This document shows, piece by piece, positions 25,109 through 32,504 of a DNA stretch of 45,869 bases. Every line of letters begins with the position of its first letter. Positions within the stretch are counted from its first letter, which is position 1. The stretch comes from Saccharothrix sp. ALI-22-I. GTDB lineage: Bacteria; Actinomycetota; Actinomycetes; Mycobacteriales; Pseudonocardiaceae. The position numbers and the translations under genes were made by a program. The stretch spans positions 1 to 45,869 of the forward strand of contig NZ_MTQP01000028.1 of assembly GCF_001984175.1 (NCBI RefSeq). Direction: 5' to 3'. Under the pieces are notes generated by a model. It was given only the letters and a program-made list of their open reading frames with translations. It had not been told where the DNA came from and ran no database searches.

Positions 25109-25867
25109 CTACTTCGCCGGAGGCGGGTTCAGCGGCAGCCACTCCTCGAACCGGGTGGTCGACAGCCGCGCGTCGGCACCCGGCAGCAGCGTGTCCTTCT
25201 CCAGCAGGGCGCCGAAGTACCGTGCGTCCGGATCGGCCACGACCTCGCGCGGGTCGCCCTGGAACGCCAGCCCCTTGCGGATCAGATCGTCGAGGCCGAA
25301 CTGCTCCGGGCCGGCCACCTCGACGATGCCGTTGAGCGGTGCGCCCACGGCGGTGCGGCCGACCGCGCCGGCCACGTCCTCGCCCGCGATCGGCTGGATC
25401 AGGGCGCCGGACAGGCGCACGGTGTTCCCGTCGGTGGCCGCTTGGGCGATGCTCCGCACGAACTCGAAGAACTGGGTCGCGTGCACGATCGAGTACGGCC
25501 GTCCCGAGTCCCTGATGAGCTGCTCCTGCGCGATCTTCGCCCGGAAGTACCCGCTCTCGGCGAGCCGCTCGGTGCCCACCACCGACAACGCCACGTGGTG
25601 GCCCACGCCCGCCTTCTCCTCGGCGGCGAGCAGGTTGCCAGTGGACGTGCGGAAGAAGTCCATCACGGCCTCGTCGGCGAACGACGGCGAGTTCGAGACG
25701 TCGACCACGACCTGAGCGCCCGCCAGCACCTCGTCCAGGCCCTCGCCGGTCAGCGTGTCCACCCCGGAGTCAGGCGACGCGGGAACGGCCTCGTGGCCGT
25801 GTTCGCCCAGCTTGCGCACGAGTTTCGAGCCGATCAGGCCGGTACCACCGATGACGACGATCTTCAT
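25109..25867 (-). CDS. NAD(P)-binding epimerase-like protein (atypical SDR, NmrA-like)
   Basis: A 252-residue atypical SDR beginning MKIVVIGGTGLIGSKLVRKL, the Rossmann motif GxxGxxG. It continues with VVDVSNSPSF, YFRAKIAQEQLIRDSG (Tyr-x-x-x-Lys-like) and YSIVHATQFFEFV. It matches the NAD(P)H-binding epimerase-like proteins named in descriptions of ECF41 gene neighbourhoods. ATG 25867 is the family start; a longer upstream frame is rejected because it crosses the promoter. A second homologue is at 30496-31230. The substrate is unknown. Confidence 0.9.
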   Translation of the reverse strand: MKIVVIGGTGLIGSKLVRKLGEHGHEAVPASPDSGVDTLTGEGLDEVLAGAQVVVDVSNSPSFADEAVMDFFRTSTGNLLAAEEKAGVGHHVALSVVGTERLAESGYFRAKIAQEQLIRDSGRPYSIVHATQFFEFVRSIAQAATDGNTVRLSGALIQPIAGEDVAGAVGRTAVGAPLNGIVEVAGPEQFGLDDLIRKGLAFQGDPREVVADPDARYFGALLEKDTLLPGADARLSTTRFEEWLPLNPPPAK

Positions 25868-25924
25868 GACGAGCCTTTCCGTCTGCGGTACCCGGCCAGC
25901 CCGGGAACCTCGGTCGACAGCTGA

Positions 25925-25951
25925 GACCGGACAGCCCTTCCCGTTGTGACA
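25925..25951 (-). promoter_or_regulatory. ECF41-like promoter of the epimerase-flavoprotein operon
   Basis: On the minus strand: TGTCACA, 16 bp, GGTC, followed by TCAG, ending 58 bp before ATG 25867. It is head to head with the plus-strand site at 25961-25987; only 9 bp separate them. Confidence 0.7.
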
Positions 25952-25960
25952 GGCGGCGCG

Positions 25961-25987
25961 CGTCACAAACCGTCGCGGCGTCTTGTC
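25961..25987 (+). promoter_or_regulatory. ECF41-like promoter of the ferritin-like/CDGSH gene
   Basis: CGTCACA, 16 bp, TGTC, ending 36 bp before ATG 26024. One mismatch in each box relative to the reported ECF41 consensus. Confidence 0.65.
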
Positions 25988-26023
25988 ATAGCTGCCGAAA
26001 CCGACCTGACGAATCGAGGTGCC

Positions 26024-27772
26024 ATGACGGACACCCGCGGCGCTCACGCGATCGACACCCTGGATGATCTCCGTCGCCACCTCCAGTGGGCGATCGAGCT
26101 CGAGCACGCGACCATTCCCCCGTACCTGTGCGCGTTGTACTCATTGGACCCCGGCCTCAATCCCGAGGCCGTGCACGTGGTCGGCAGCGTGCTCGCCGAG
26201 GAGATGCTGCACCTGGCACTGGCCGCGAACCTGCTCAACGCGGTGGGAGGCAGGCCCGAGCTCGACACACCCGCGCTCCTGCCGCCGTATCCGCATCCAC
26301 TGCCCCACGGCGACCGGTCCGTGGAAGTCCACCTGGCGCCGTTCGGTGCCGAAGCCCTCGAGCTGTTCCTGCGTATCGAGCAGCCCGCGTCGGCGGACGC
26401 ACCGCCCCAGTCCAACGAGTACCGGACGATCGGGCAGTTCTACGCCGCGATCGAGGCCGGCATCCGCGGACTGTGCGACGAGCTCGGCGAAACCGAGGTC
26501 TTCCGCGGCGCGCCGGCACGGCAGATCGGCGAGTTCCACCTCAGGGGCGGAGGTGGCCGGACCATCGCCGTCCACGACCTGAAGTCGGCGCTGGCCGCCT
26601 TGGCGGAGATCGTCGAGCAGGGCGAGGGGGCCGCGCGCACTGACGTGTGGGACGGCGATCGCGACGTCTTCCACCCCGAGCGTGACGAGGTCGCGCATTA
26701 CTACCGTTTCCAGGAGCTGCGGCTCGGTCGCCGGTACCACATCGGCGGCACACCGCAGTCCGGGCCGACCGGCGAGGAGATCACGGTCGACTTCGACGGG
26801 GTCCTGCCGATGCGGCACAACCCGAGGACCGCCGACTACCCGGAAGACAGCCCCATCCGCATCGCACAGGAGGAGTTCAACCACACCTACAGCACTCTGC
26901 TCCACCTGCTTGAGCGGGCCTTCAACGGCAGTCCGTCCCTGATGCGCGTCGCCACGGGCATGATGTACGCCCTGCGGGCACAGGCCCTCGCTCTCATGAA
27001 GATGCCCACCGGCGACGGGCACACGACCGCAGGCCCGACCTTCGAGTACGTACCACCCGAGCGGCGACGTTGGAGCACTGGGGATTCCCGGCGAATCACC
27101 GTGCTGGAGAACGGCCCCTACCTGGTGCACGGGCAGATTCCCCTGCGGCGCAAGAAGAAGATCCTCTCCGAGGATGGCCAGTCCCTGACCTGGCAGACCC
27201 ATGAGGACATCCCCACCGAGGAAACGTACGCGCTGTGCCGGTGTGGACGCTCCGGCGCCAAGCCGTTCTGCGACGGCAGCCACGCCCGACCGGGCCCGGG
27301 TAGAAAGCCCTTCGACGGCGGTGAAGCTCCGCCCATGCGCCCTTACGCCGAACTCCAGCACGTCCACGACGGCGTGGAGATCTTGGCGCACCGGGTCGGC
27401 GAACTCTGCGTCCACGCCGCGTTCTGCATCGGCCGCACCCGACCGATCGCCAAGATGCTGGACGACTCCGGCGACCCCGACGTCCGGTCGCACATTATGG
27501 GCCTGATCGACCACTGCCCGTCCGGCTCGTACTCCTACAGCCTCAGCCGGACCACCGAGACCATCGAACCGGACCTCCAACCCGCGATCTCGGTCCTGGA
27601 GGAGGAGAACGGCCTCGCCAGTGCTCTCTGGGTCACCGGCCGGCTGTCCGTCGAACGCGCCGACGGGCGGTCCGTCGAGGCCCGCAACCGCATGACGCTG
27701 TGCCGGTGCGGCCACTCGTCCAACAAGCCGTTGTGCGACGGGACGCACCGGTCGATCGGGTTCCACGAATGA
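26024..27772 (+). CDS. ferritin-like protein fused to a CDGSH iron-sulphur module
   Basis: A 582-residue fusion. Residues 1 to about 355 match the ferritin-like protein at 16676 block for block (AIELEHATIPPYL; EEMLH 59-63; IGQFYAAIE; DVWDGDRDVFHP). After a linker come two CDGSH-type motifs, CRCGRSGAKPFCDGSH (Cys405, 407, 416, His420) and CRCGHSSNKPLCDGTH (Cys560, 562, 571, His575). Between them is a divergent 4Fe-4S-like segment with Cys462, Cys468 and a CPSG at 498. A redox protein joining a di-iron-like site to 2Fe-2S clusters is implied; the reaction is unknown. ATG 26024 is chosen because the earlier GTG overlaps the promoter. Confidence 0.88.
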   Translation: MTDTRGAHAIDTLDDLRRHLQWAIELEHATIPPYLCALYSLDPGLNPEAVHVVGSVLAEEMLHLALAANLLNAVGGRPELDTPALLPPYPHPLPHGDRSVEVHLAPFGAEALELFLRIEQPASADAPPQSNEYRTIGQFYAAIEAGIRGLCDELGETEVFRGAPARQIGEFHLRGGGGRTIAVHDLKSALAALAEIVEQGEGAARTDVWDGDRDVFHPERDEVAHYYRFQELRLGRRYHIGGTPQSGPTGEEITVDFDGVLPMRHNPRTADYPEDSPIRIAQEEFNHTYSTLLHLLERAFNGSPSLMRVATGMMYALRAQALALMKMPTGDGHTTAGPTFEYVPPERRRWSTGDSRRITVLENGPYLVHGQIPLRRKKKILSEDGQSLTWQTHEDIPTEETYALCRCGRSGAKPFCDGSHARPGPGRKPFDGGEAPPMRPYAELQHVHDGVEILAHRVGELCVHAAFCIGRTRPIAKMLDDSGDPDVRSHIMGLIDHCPSGSYSYSLSRTTETIEPDLQPAISVLEEENGLASALWVTGRLSVERADGRSVEARNRMTLCRCGHSSNKPLCDGTHRSIGFHE

Positions 27773-27775
27773 GCA

Positions 27776-28975
27776 CTACGCCCTCAGCTCCACCTCCCGC
27801 CGCTGATGGGACACGACGGTCCACGCGGTGACGACGACGCAGACCGCCGCGATCAGGGCCACGGTGCCGGCCAACCCCACGGCCGGCGCCGCCGGAGGCG
27901 CGAGCACGACGGCCACGGCACCGACCAGCGGGCCGGTATGCCGGACGACCGACCGCCGGATGAACGGTGCGTGCACCACCCACATCAGCACCAGGAACCC
28001 GGCGACCGGTGCCGCCACCGCGTAACCCGCTGTGACCGGCGGGATTGCGGTGTGGTGTCCGGCTTGCGCCACGGCGACCTCAAGCCCGGCGCCGAGGGCG
28101 GCGAGTGCGGCGAATAGCCCGAAATGGCCGTAGCCCCACAGGTACGAACGGTGCCGCAGCGCGGCCAGCGCCTCGCCGCCCGGCTCCAGCGAGTACAGCC
28201 ACCACAGCGCGTACATCAACACCAGCCCTGATCCCGAGACCGCGGTCAGCGACCACGTCCACCCCTTCCGCACCGCGGCGTCGACACCGGTCGACGCGGC
28301 GAGCACGCTCTCGCCGAAAAGGATGATCGTGAACAGGCTGTACCGCTCCGCGATGTGGTGCGGATGCCAGGTCGTCCGTCCCCTCCGCTCCGCCCACGGC
28401 GGCACCGCCAGCTCGACCAGCGCGAGCGCGATGAAGGCGGGCAGCAGCCAGTCGCCGGTGAGCACACCGGACTCCACCAGCACCAGCCGCGCCAGCCAGC
28501 CGGCCTGCGCGACGGAGATGCCCACCGCGTACCGCAGCGCCGTACGCCTGCTCGCCGGGTCCTCGATCGCCACTCGCACCCACTGCGCGACGAGCGCCAT
28601 CCGCATAAGAAGGTAGCCCAGCGTCACCGTCCGGAGATCGCCTTCGGTGGCCGCGGGCACCCCGGCGGCGAGGACGAGCACACCGGCCATCTGGAGCATG
28701 GTCATCAACCGGTAGACGACGTCGTCGGTGTCGTAGGGCGAGGCGAACCACGTGAAGTTCATCCACGCCCACCAGATCGCGAAGAACACCTGGAGGAAGG
28801 GCATCACGCCCGACGACGCGTGACCGGCCTCGATCGTGTGCGCCAACTGGCTGACGGCACTCGCCACCGCTATGACGAACGTCAGGTCGAACAACAACTC
28901 CAACCGGCTGGAGACGCGGTTGGGCTCCTCGATCGAGCGTGCGCTCATACGGACACGGATGTCGACGGTCCTCAT
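27776..28975 (-). CDS. low temperature requirement protein A (LtrA) family membrane protein
   Basis: A 399-residue integral membrane protein. It has the LtrA signature near the N-terminus (RLELLFDLTFVIAVASAVSQ) and about ten hydrophobic segments, for example FLQVFFAIWWAWMNFTWFAS and the C-terminal AVGLAGTVALIAAVCVVV. FGESVLA near the middle is also typical. The family was named from a Listeria cold-sensitive mutant and its biochemical role is unknown. It converges on the ferritin-like/CDGSH gene with only 3 bp between stops. An ECF41-like promoter precedes it, and it is divergent from the ECF41 gene. Confidence 0.9.
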   Translation of the reverse strand: MRTVDIRVRMSARSIEEPNRVSSRLELLFDLTFVIAVASAVSQLAHTIEAGHASSGVMPFLQVFFAIWWAWMNFTWFASPYDTDDVVYRLMTMLQMAGVLVLAAGVPAATEGDLRTVTLGYLLMRMALVAQWVRVAIEDPASRRTALRYAVGISVAQAGWLARLVLVESGVLTGDWLLPAFIALALVELAVPPWAERRGRTTWHPHHIAERYSLFTIILFGESVLAASTGVDAAVRKGWTWSLTAVSGSGLVLMYALWWLYSLEPGGEALAALRHRSYLWGYGHFGLFAALAALGAGLEVAVAQAGHHTAIPPVTAGYAVAAPVAGFLVLMWVVHAPFIRRSVVRHTGPLVGAVAVVLAPPAAPAVGLAGTVALIAAVCVVVTAWTVVSHQRREVELRA

Positions 28976-29007
28976 GCTGTCCTCTGTTCTCTCGGGTCAC
29001 TCCGTGA

Positions 29008-29034
29008 GACCGGACAGGCCGCCCGGTTGTGACG
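29008..29034 (-). promoter_or_regulatory. ECF41-like promoter of the LtrA-family gene
   Basis: On the minus strand: CGTCACA, 16 bp, GGTC, followed by TCAC, ending 33 bp before ATG 28975. Same extended -10 context as the sites at 25925 and 31671. Confidence 0.7.
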
Positions 29035-29125
29035 AAGATCGGACGCGGGCCGACGGCCGTCCGCGGGATGGAGGGGTACGTTCGGAAACTGCGGGAAGCG
29101 GCACGAACGGCTACGGAGGCGACGG

Positions 29126-30094
29126 TTGACGGATTCCGGTGTGACTCCCGAGCCGGAGGACACGGACGACCTGGAGCAGGCCGCGGCGATCTTCACGAAC
29201 GTGCGGCCACGTCTGTTCGGGATCGCGTACCGCATGCTCGGCAGCGCCACCGAGGCCGAGGACCTGGTGCAGGACGTCTGGCTGCGGTGGCAGACGTGTG
29301 ACCGCGCCCAGGTGGTCAACCCGGACGCGTTCCTGGCGACGACCATGACCCGGCTGGCCATCAACGCGCTCCAGTCGGCGCGGGTGCGGCGCGAGACGTA
29401 CGTGGGGCCGTGGCTGCCCGAACCCGTGGACACCAGCGCGGACCCGTACCTGGGCGCCGAACGGGGCGAGGCGCTGGAGTTCGCGGCGCTGATGCTGATG
29501 GAGAAGCTGACACCCAACGAGCGCGCCGCGTACGTGCTGCGGGAGGCCTTCGACTACGCGTACGCGCAGATCGCCGACATCCTCCGGTCGACCGAGCCCG
29601 CGGTGCGGCAGCTGGTCAGCCGGGCGCGCAAGCACATGACGGGTGAACGGCGCACCCCGGCGACCGCCGCCGCGCAGCGGGAGCTGCTGACCAGGTTCAT
29701 CGCGGCCGCCCGCACTGGCGACATGGCCGCGTTGGAACGGCTCTTCGCGGCGGACGTGACCAGCCTCTCCGATGGCAACGGCAGGATGCGCGTCGCCCGC
29801 CGGCCGGTCGTGGGCGTGCCGGCCGTGGCCCAGTTCATGGACGCGATCTCCACCTGGTTCTGGGACGACCTCGACGTGCGTTGGGTGAGCGCGAACGGGC
29901 AGACCTCCGCCGTGCTGCGGCGCAACGGCGCCGAGTTCGGCGTGCTCACGGTCAGCGCCACGACCGAGGGCATCGACCAGGTGCTGTGGCTGCTCAACCC
30001 CGAGAAGATCACGGCGGTGTCCACCGCGTTCCAGTCACCCATGTCGAAGATCGCCGTGGTGCCCGGTCGCGGTCGGCGACTGCGGAAGGGTTGA
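29126..30094 (+). CDS. ECF41-group RNA polymerase sigma factor with fused SnoaL-like regulatory domain
   Basis: A 322-residue ECF sigma factor. Sigma2 is at about 22-90 (NVRPRLFGIAYRMLGSATEA, EDLVQDVWLRWQ), the linker has the ECF41 hallmark WLPEP (96-100), and sigma4 is at 118-172 (NERAAYVLREAFDYAYAQIA). The C-terminal SnoaL-like domain (about 185-300) has DGNGR (216-220) and NPEK (291-294), the conserved positions of the ECF41 extension. ECF41 lacks an anti-sigma factor and uses this extension for control. TTG 29126 is chosen for its GGAGG at 6 bp; GTG 29141 is possible. Neighbours (epimerases, cupin, flavoprotein) fit known ECF41 contexts. I see no ECF41-like promoter on its own gene. Confidence 0.92.
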   Translation: MTDSGVTPEPEDTDDLEQAAAIFTNVRPRLFGIAYRMLGSATEAEDLVQDVWLRWQTCDRAQVVNPDAFLATTMTRLAINALQSARVRRETYVGPWLPEPVDTSADPYLGAERGEALEFAALMLMEKLTPNERAAYVLREAFDYAYAQIADILRSTEPAVRQLVSRARKHMTGERRTPATAAAQRELLTRFIAAARTGDMAALERLFAADVTSLSDGNGRMRVARRPVVGVPAVAQFMDAISTWFWDDLDVRWVSANGQTSAVLRRNGAEFGVLTVSATTEGIDQVLWLLNPEKITAVSTAFQSPMSKIAVVPGRGRRLRKG

Positions 30095-30096
30095 GC

Positions 30097-30453
30097 GTGC
30101 TCGACGACGTCGTGCGCGGGTTCGCCGAGGCGTGCCGGCTGGGCGACGTCGCCGCGGTCCGGGCCGCACTAGACCCCGATGCCGTCGCCGTGTGCGACGG
30201 CATCGGGCGGGTGCCCGCCGCGACGGGTGCCATCCACGGCGAGGAGGACGTCTCCCGGCTGGTCACGGCCCTGCTGTGCGGGCGTCCGGACACCGAGTTG
30301 ACCGTCGAGTCGGTCAACGGCCGCGCCGGGCTGGCACTGCGCCGCGCGGGCCGTGCCATCGCGGTGGTCGGCGTGCGACAGGCCGGTGCCAGGGTCACCG
30401 GCCTGTGGATCGTGCTCAACCCGGCCAAGCTGGGTGGCTGGCACCGCCGTTGA
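30097..30453 (+). CDS. free-standing SnoaL-like protein resembling the ECF41 regulatory domain
   Basis: A 118-residue protein starting at GTG 30097, two bases after the ECF41 stop. It has DGIGR at 34-38 and NPAKL at 108-112. In the sigma factor, DGNGR and NPEK are separated by 75 residues; here the distance is 74. Both begin with a helix of the type FAEACRLGDVAAVRAAL. It therefore looks like a second copy of the regulatory domain split off as its own gene and translated with the sigma factor. A trans-acting modulator of ECF41 or of the truncated sigma factor at 11779-12444 is a reasonable idea; a SnoaL-type enzyme is the alternative. Confidence 0.8.
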   Translation: MLDDVVRGFAEACRLGDVAAVRAALDPDAVAVCDGIGRVPAATGAIHGEEDVSRLVTALLCGRPDTELTVESVNGRAGLALRRAGRAIAVVGVRQAGARVTGLWIVLNPAKLGGWHRR

Positions 30454-30458
30454 CGCCC

Positions 30459-30486
30459 GGCCCGCACGACATCCGCCGTGCGGGCC
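30459..30486. terminator. bidirectional terminator hairpin
   Basis: Perfect 10-bp stem GGCCCGCACG and complement with an 8-nt loop, between the convergent SnoaL-like (ends 30453) and epimerase-like (ends 30496) genes. Confidence 0.75.
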
Positions 30487-30495
30487 CCGGCCCCA

Positions 30496-31230
30496 TCAGC
30501 GTACGAGCCAGTCCCGATAGGCGGTCCCCGCGATGACGGCCCCGTCCTCGGCGGTGAGGACGTCGCCCTGGACGGCGGCGAACATGCCGGCGCTGTCGTC
30601 GGTGATGACGGTGCGCTGGTCACCGCGGGCGGCGAGGGTGATCCGGCCCAACTCGTCGAGCGGGAAGACCTCAGGACCCGCGACCTCGCGGATGCCCCGC
30701 AGCGGGGCGCCCACGCTGACGTCGGCCACCGCCTGGGCGACATCGGCCGCGGCGATGGGCTGGACGGGCGTGGTGGGCAGGCGGACGGTGTTCTCGTCGG
30801 CGGTCCAGGACAGCATCGCGTCGACGAACTCGAAGAACTGCGTGGCGCGGACGATCGAGTACGGCACGGGGCCGGCCTTGAGGATGTCCTCCTGGAGCAC
30901 CTTGGCGCGGTAGTACACCAGGTCCGGAACCCGGTCGACGCCCACGATCGAGAGGATGACCGCGTGGCCGACGCCGGCGGCACCGGCGGCGGCCAGCAGG
31001 TTGTCCATGGTCTTCTGGAAGAAGGCGGGCGAGGCGTCGTCGAAGGTCGGCGAGTTCGTCAGGTTGACGACGACGTCGGCCCCTTCCAGCGCCTCGGGCA
31101 GACCCTGCCCGCTGAGCAGGTCCAGGCCGGTGGACGTCGAGTGCGGCACCGCCTCGTGCCCGCTCGCGTTCAGGATCTCGACCACGCGCGATCCGATGAG
31201 CCCGGTCCCGCCGATGACAGCGATCTTCAT
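30496..31230 (-). CDS. NAD(P)-binding epimerase-like protein, paralogue 2
   Basis: A 244-residue atypical SDR beginning MKIAVIGGTGLIGSRVVEIL. It is closely similar in order to the protein at 25109-25867 (VVNLTNSPTFDD; YRAKVLQEDILKAGPVPYSI; TQFFEFVDAM; VAGPEVFPLDEL). It lies 17 bp downstream of the cupin gene on the same strand and is probably driven by the ECF41-like promoter at 31671-31698. It completes the epimerase part of the ECF41 neighbourhood next to the sigma factor itself. The substrate is unknown. Confidence 0.9.
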   Translation of the reverse strand: MKIAVIGGTGLIGSRVVEILNASGHEAVPHSTSTGLDLLSGQGLPEALEGADVVVNLTNSPTFDDASPAFFQKTMDNLLAAAGAAGVGHAVILSIVGVDRVPDLVYYRAKVLQEDILKAGPVPYSIVRATQFFEFVDAMLSWTADENTVRLPTTPVQPIAAADVAQAVADVSVGAPLRGIREVAGPEVFPLDELGRITLAARGDQRTVITDDSAGMFAAVQGDVLTAEDGAVIAGTAYRDWLVR

Positions 31231-31247
31231 TTCCTCGACCTTCCTGG

Positions 31248-31628
31248 TCAGTTCGTGCGCGGGGCGCGGCGGTTCTCGCGCTGGGCGAGTTCTTCGGAGT
31301 CCACGAGGTCGATCATGGGCTTGCCCGGTTCGCAGAGCATGGTGACGGTGAAGCGCACCGGGATGTCGTCGCGGTTGTTGCCGTCCTGGTAGTGGATGAC
31401 ATCGCCACCCGGCTCCCAGAATGCCTCGCCGGCCCGCACGACACGCGCCGGCTCACCTTCGAGTTCGAACACCATCTCGCCCTCCAGCACGTAGCCGAAG
31501 GCCGGTCCGGGGTGCCGGTGCGGCAGGGTGCCGGGGTCGCCGGGCGGGTACTCGACGACGACGGTCATCGCGTGCGCACCCGGCGGGATGAAGGGCGGCT
31601 TCGCCTCCTGTACCACGGTGAAGGACAT
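31248..31628 (-). CDS. small cupin-domain protein
   Basis: A 126-residue single-domain cupin. The first motif, HRHPGPAFGYVLEGEMVFEL, has the usual pair of His residues and the following Glu. The second lies around PGGDVIHYQDGNN with one His. A metal-binding beta barrel is expected; whether it is enzyme or sensor is not evident. ATG 31628 is the family start, after AGGCCTCC-type sequence. It is the first gene of the cupin-epimerase operon under an ECF41-like promoter. Confidence 0.88.
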   Translation of the reverse strand: MSFTVVQEAKPPFIPPGAHAMTVVVEYPPGDPGTLPHRHPGPAFGYVLEGEMVFELEGEPARVVRAGEAFWEPGGDVIHYQDGNNRDDIPVRFTVTMLCEPGKPMIDLVDSEELAQRENRRAPRTN

Positions 31629-31670
31629 GGGAAGGCCTCCTTGAGGGATGGGATGGAATCCGCCAGCTAA

Positions 31671-31698
31671 GACCGGACACCCCCCACGGGTTGTGACA
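31671..31698 (-). promoter_or_regulatory. ECF41-like promoter of the cupin-epimerase operon
   Basis: On the minus strand: TGTCACA, 17 bp, GGTC, followed by TTAG, ending 43 bp before ATG 31628. Divergent from the plus-strand site at 31719-31745. Confidence 0.7.
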
Positions 31699-31718
31699 CG
31701 AGAAATTTCGCGCGGGCT

Positions 31719-31745
31719 TGTCACAGGTCGTGGGCCTGTCCTGTC
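31719..31745 (+). promoter_or_regulatory. ECF41-like promoter of the small acidic protein gene
   Basis: TGTCACA, 16 bp, TGTC, followed by TCAG, ending 52 bp before the small upstream frame at 31797. Confidence 0.65.
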
Positions 31746-31796
31746 TCAGTTGACGCCGGGACCGCGACGGGTGGCCCCGGCGGACAGGAGGTCGTC

Positions 31797-31838
31797 GTGA
31801 AGATCGTCGTGACCAGGGTCGCAAGGGGGCACGAGTGA
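31797..31838 (+). CDS. putative 13-codon coupled leader frame
   Basis: GTG 31797, preceded by ACAGGAGG at ideal spacing, opens the peptide MKIVVTRVARGHE. Its TGA overlaps the GTG start of the next gene (31835) as GTGA. The first five residues echo the epimerase start MKIVV. It may couple translation of the downstream gene, or be the relic of an epimerase 5' end. Confidence 0.35.
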   Translation: MKIVVTRVARGHE

Positions 31839-32062
31839 GCACCCCGACCGGCGACAACGCCTTCCTGCACGACCTGGAGCTCACCGTCAGGGCAGAGCTC
31901 GCCGAGACCGAGGCCGGCCGGTCGGAAGAGGAAGCCGTCGGCGTGCCGGTAGAGGAGTGGCTGTCCGATCCGACGGAGGTCCAGCGCTACGAAGTCGGCC
32001 TCCGCGGCCTTCTCGACGCGGTCGAAGCTGTGGAAGAGGGCTCCCAACCCCGCGACCAGTGA
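31835..32062 (+). CDS. small acidic hypothetical protein
   Basis: A 75-residue protein that I do not recognise. It is strongly acidic and helical (LHDLELTVRAELAETEAGRS, EEEAVGVPVEEWLSDP) with a second amphipathic helix VGLRGLLDAVEAVEEGS. GTG 31835 has AGGGGG at good spacing and overlaps the stop of a 13-codon upstream frame. It is preceded by an ECF41-like promoter and divergent from the cupin gene, which supports it being a real, regulated gene. No function is proposed. 32063-32198 beyond it is non-coding. Confidence 0.55.
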   Translation: MSTPTGDNAFLHDLELTVRAELAETEAGRSEEEAVGVPVEEWLSDPTEVQRYEVGLRGLLDAVEAVEEGSQPRDQ

Positions 32063-32198
32063 CTCAGCCGGGTTCCCGTCGTGGGCCAGCCCGTCAGGGG
32101 TGGCATGTTCCCGGACCTGTGGGGTGCCTGAACTCCGCAATGGGTCGCCGACCTGCGGCGATCGCACACTACCGAGCACAGGAGCATGATCGTCAGGC

Positions 32199-32441
32199 GT
32201 GGCGTTACGACTGCTGTACCTGATCTTCGTCCGGCTCGTCGGATGGTTGGTTCTGCTCGGCCGTTTCTCCGCGGCCAAGGATGTCGAACTGCTGGTGCTG
32301 CGGCACGAGGTCGCCGTACTGCGTCGCACCAGTCCACGTCCGCGCATGGACTGGGCCGACCGCGCGGTGCTCGTCGCACTGGTGCGCTGACTCCCTCGTC
32401 TGCTGCGCGGACACCGGTTGGTGACACGGGGCACCGTCCCT
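32199..32441 (+). pseudogene. N-terminal fragment of an integrase-type (IS481/IS3-like) transposase
   Basis: Starting at GTG 32199, [20 protein letters not shown] and [18 protein letters not shown] match the N-terminus of a common actinobacterial integrase-core transposase. The same kind of family supplies the C-terminal pieces at 2129-2296 and 45385-45869. An in-frame TGA at 32388-32390 interrupts ALVR-LPRLLRGHRLVTRGTV, and similarity ends near 32441, about 35 bp before the next IS begins. It is dead by both the stop and the truncation. Confidence 0.75.
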
Positions 32442-32504
32442 GCGAGGGCATCGGCGCCTGGTTGTGAGGAGGTGGACCCCTCGTGTTTCGCGGTTCTGGT
32501 TGGT

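Noticed and set aside
25868..26107. Upstream extension of the epimerase gene to 26107
   Set aside because: It would run through both ECF41-like promoters and the start of the divergent gene; MKIVVIGGTG at 25867 is the normal family start.
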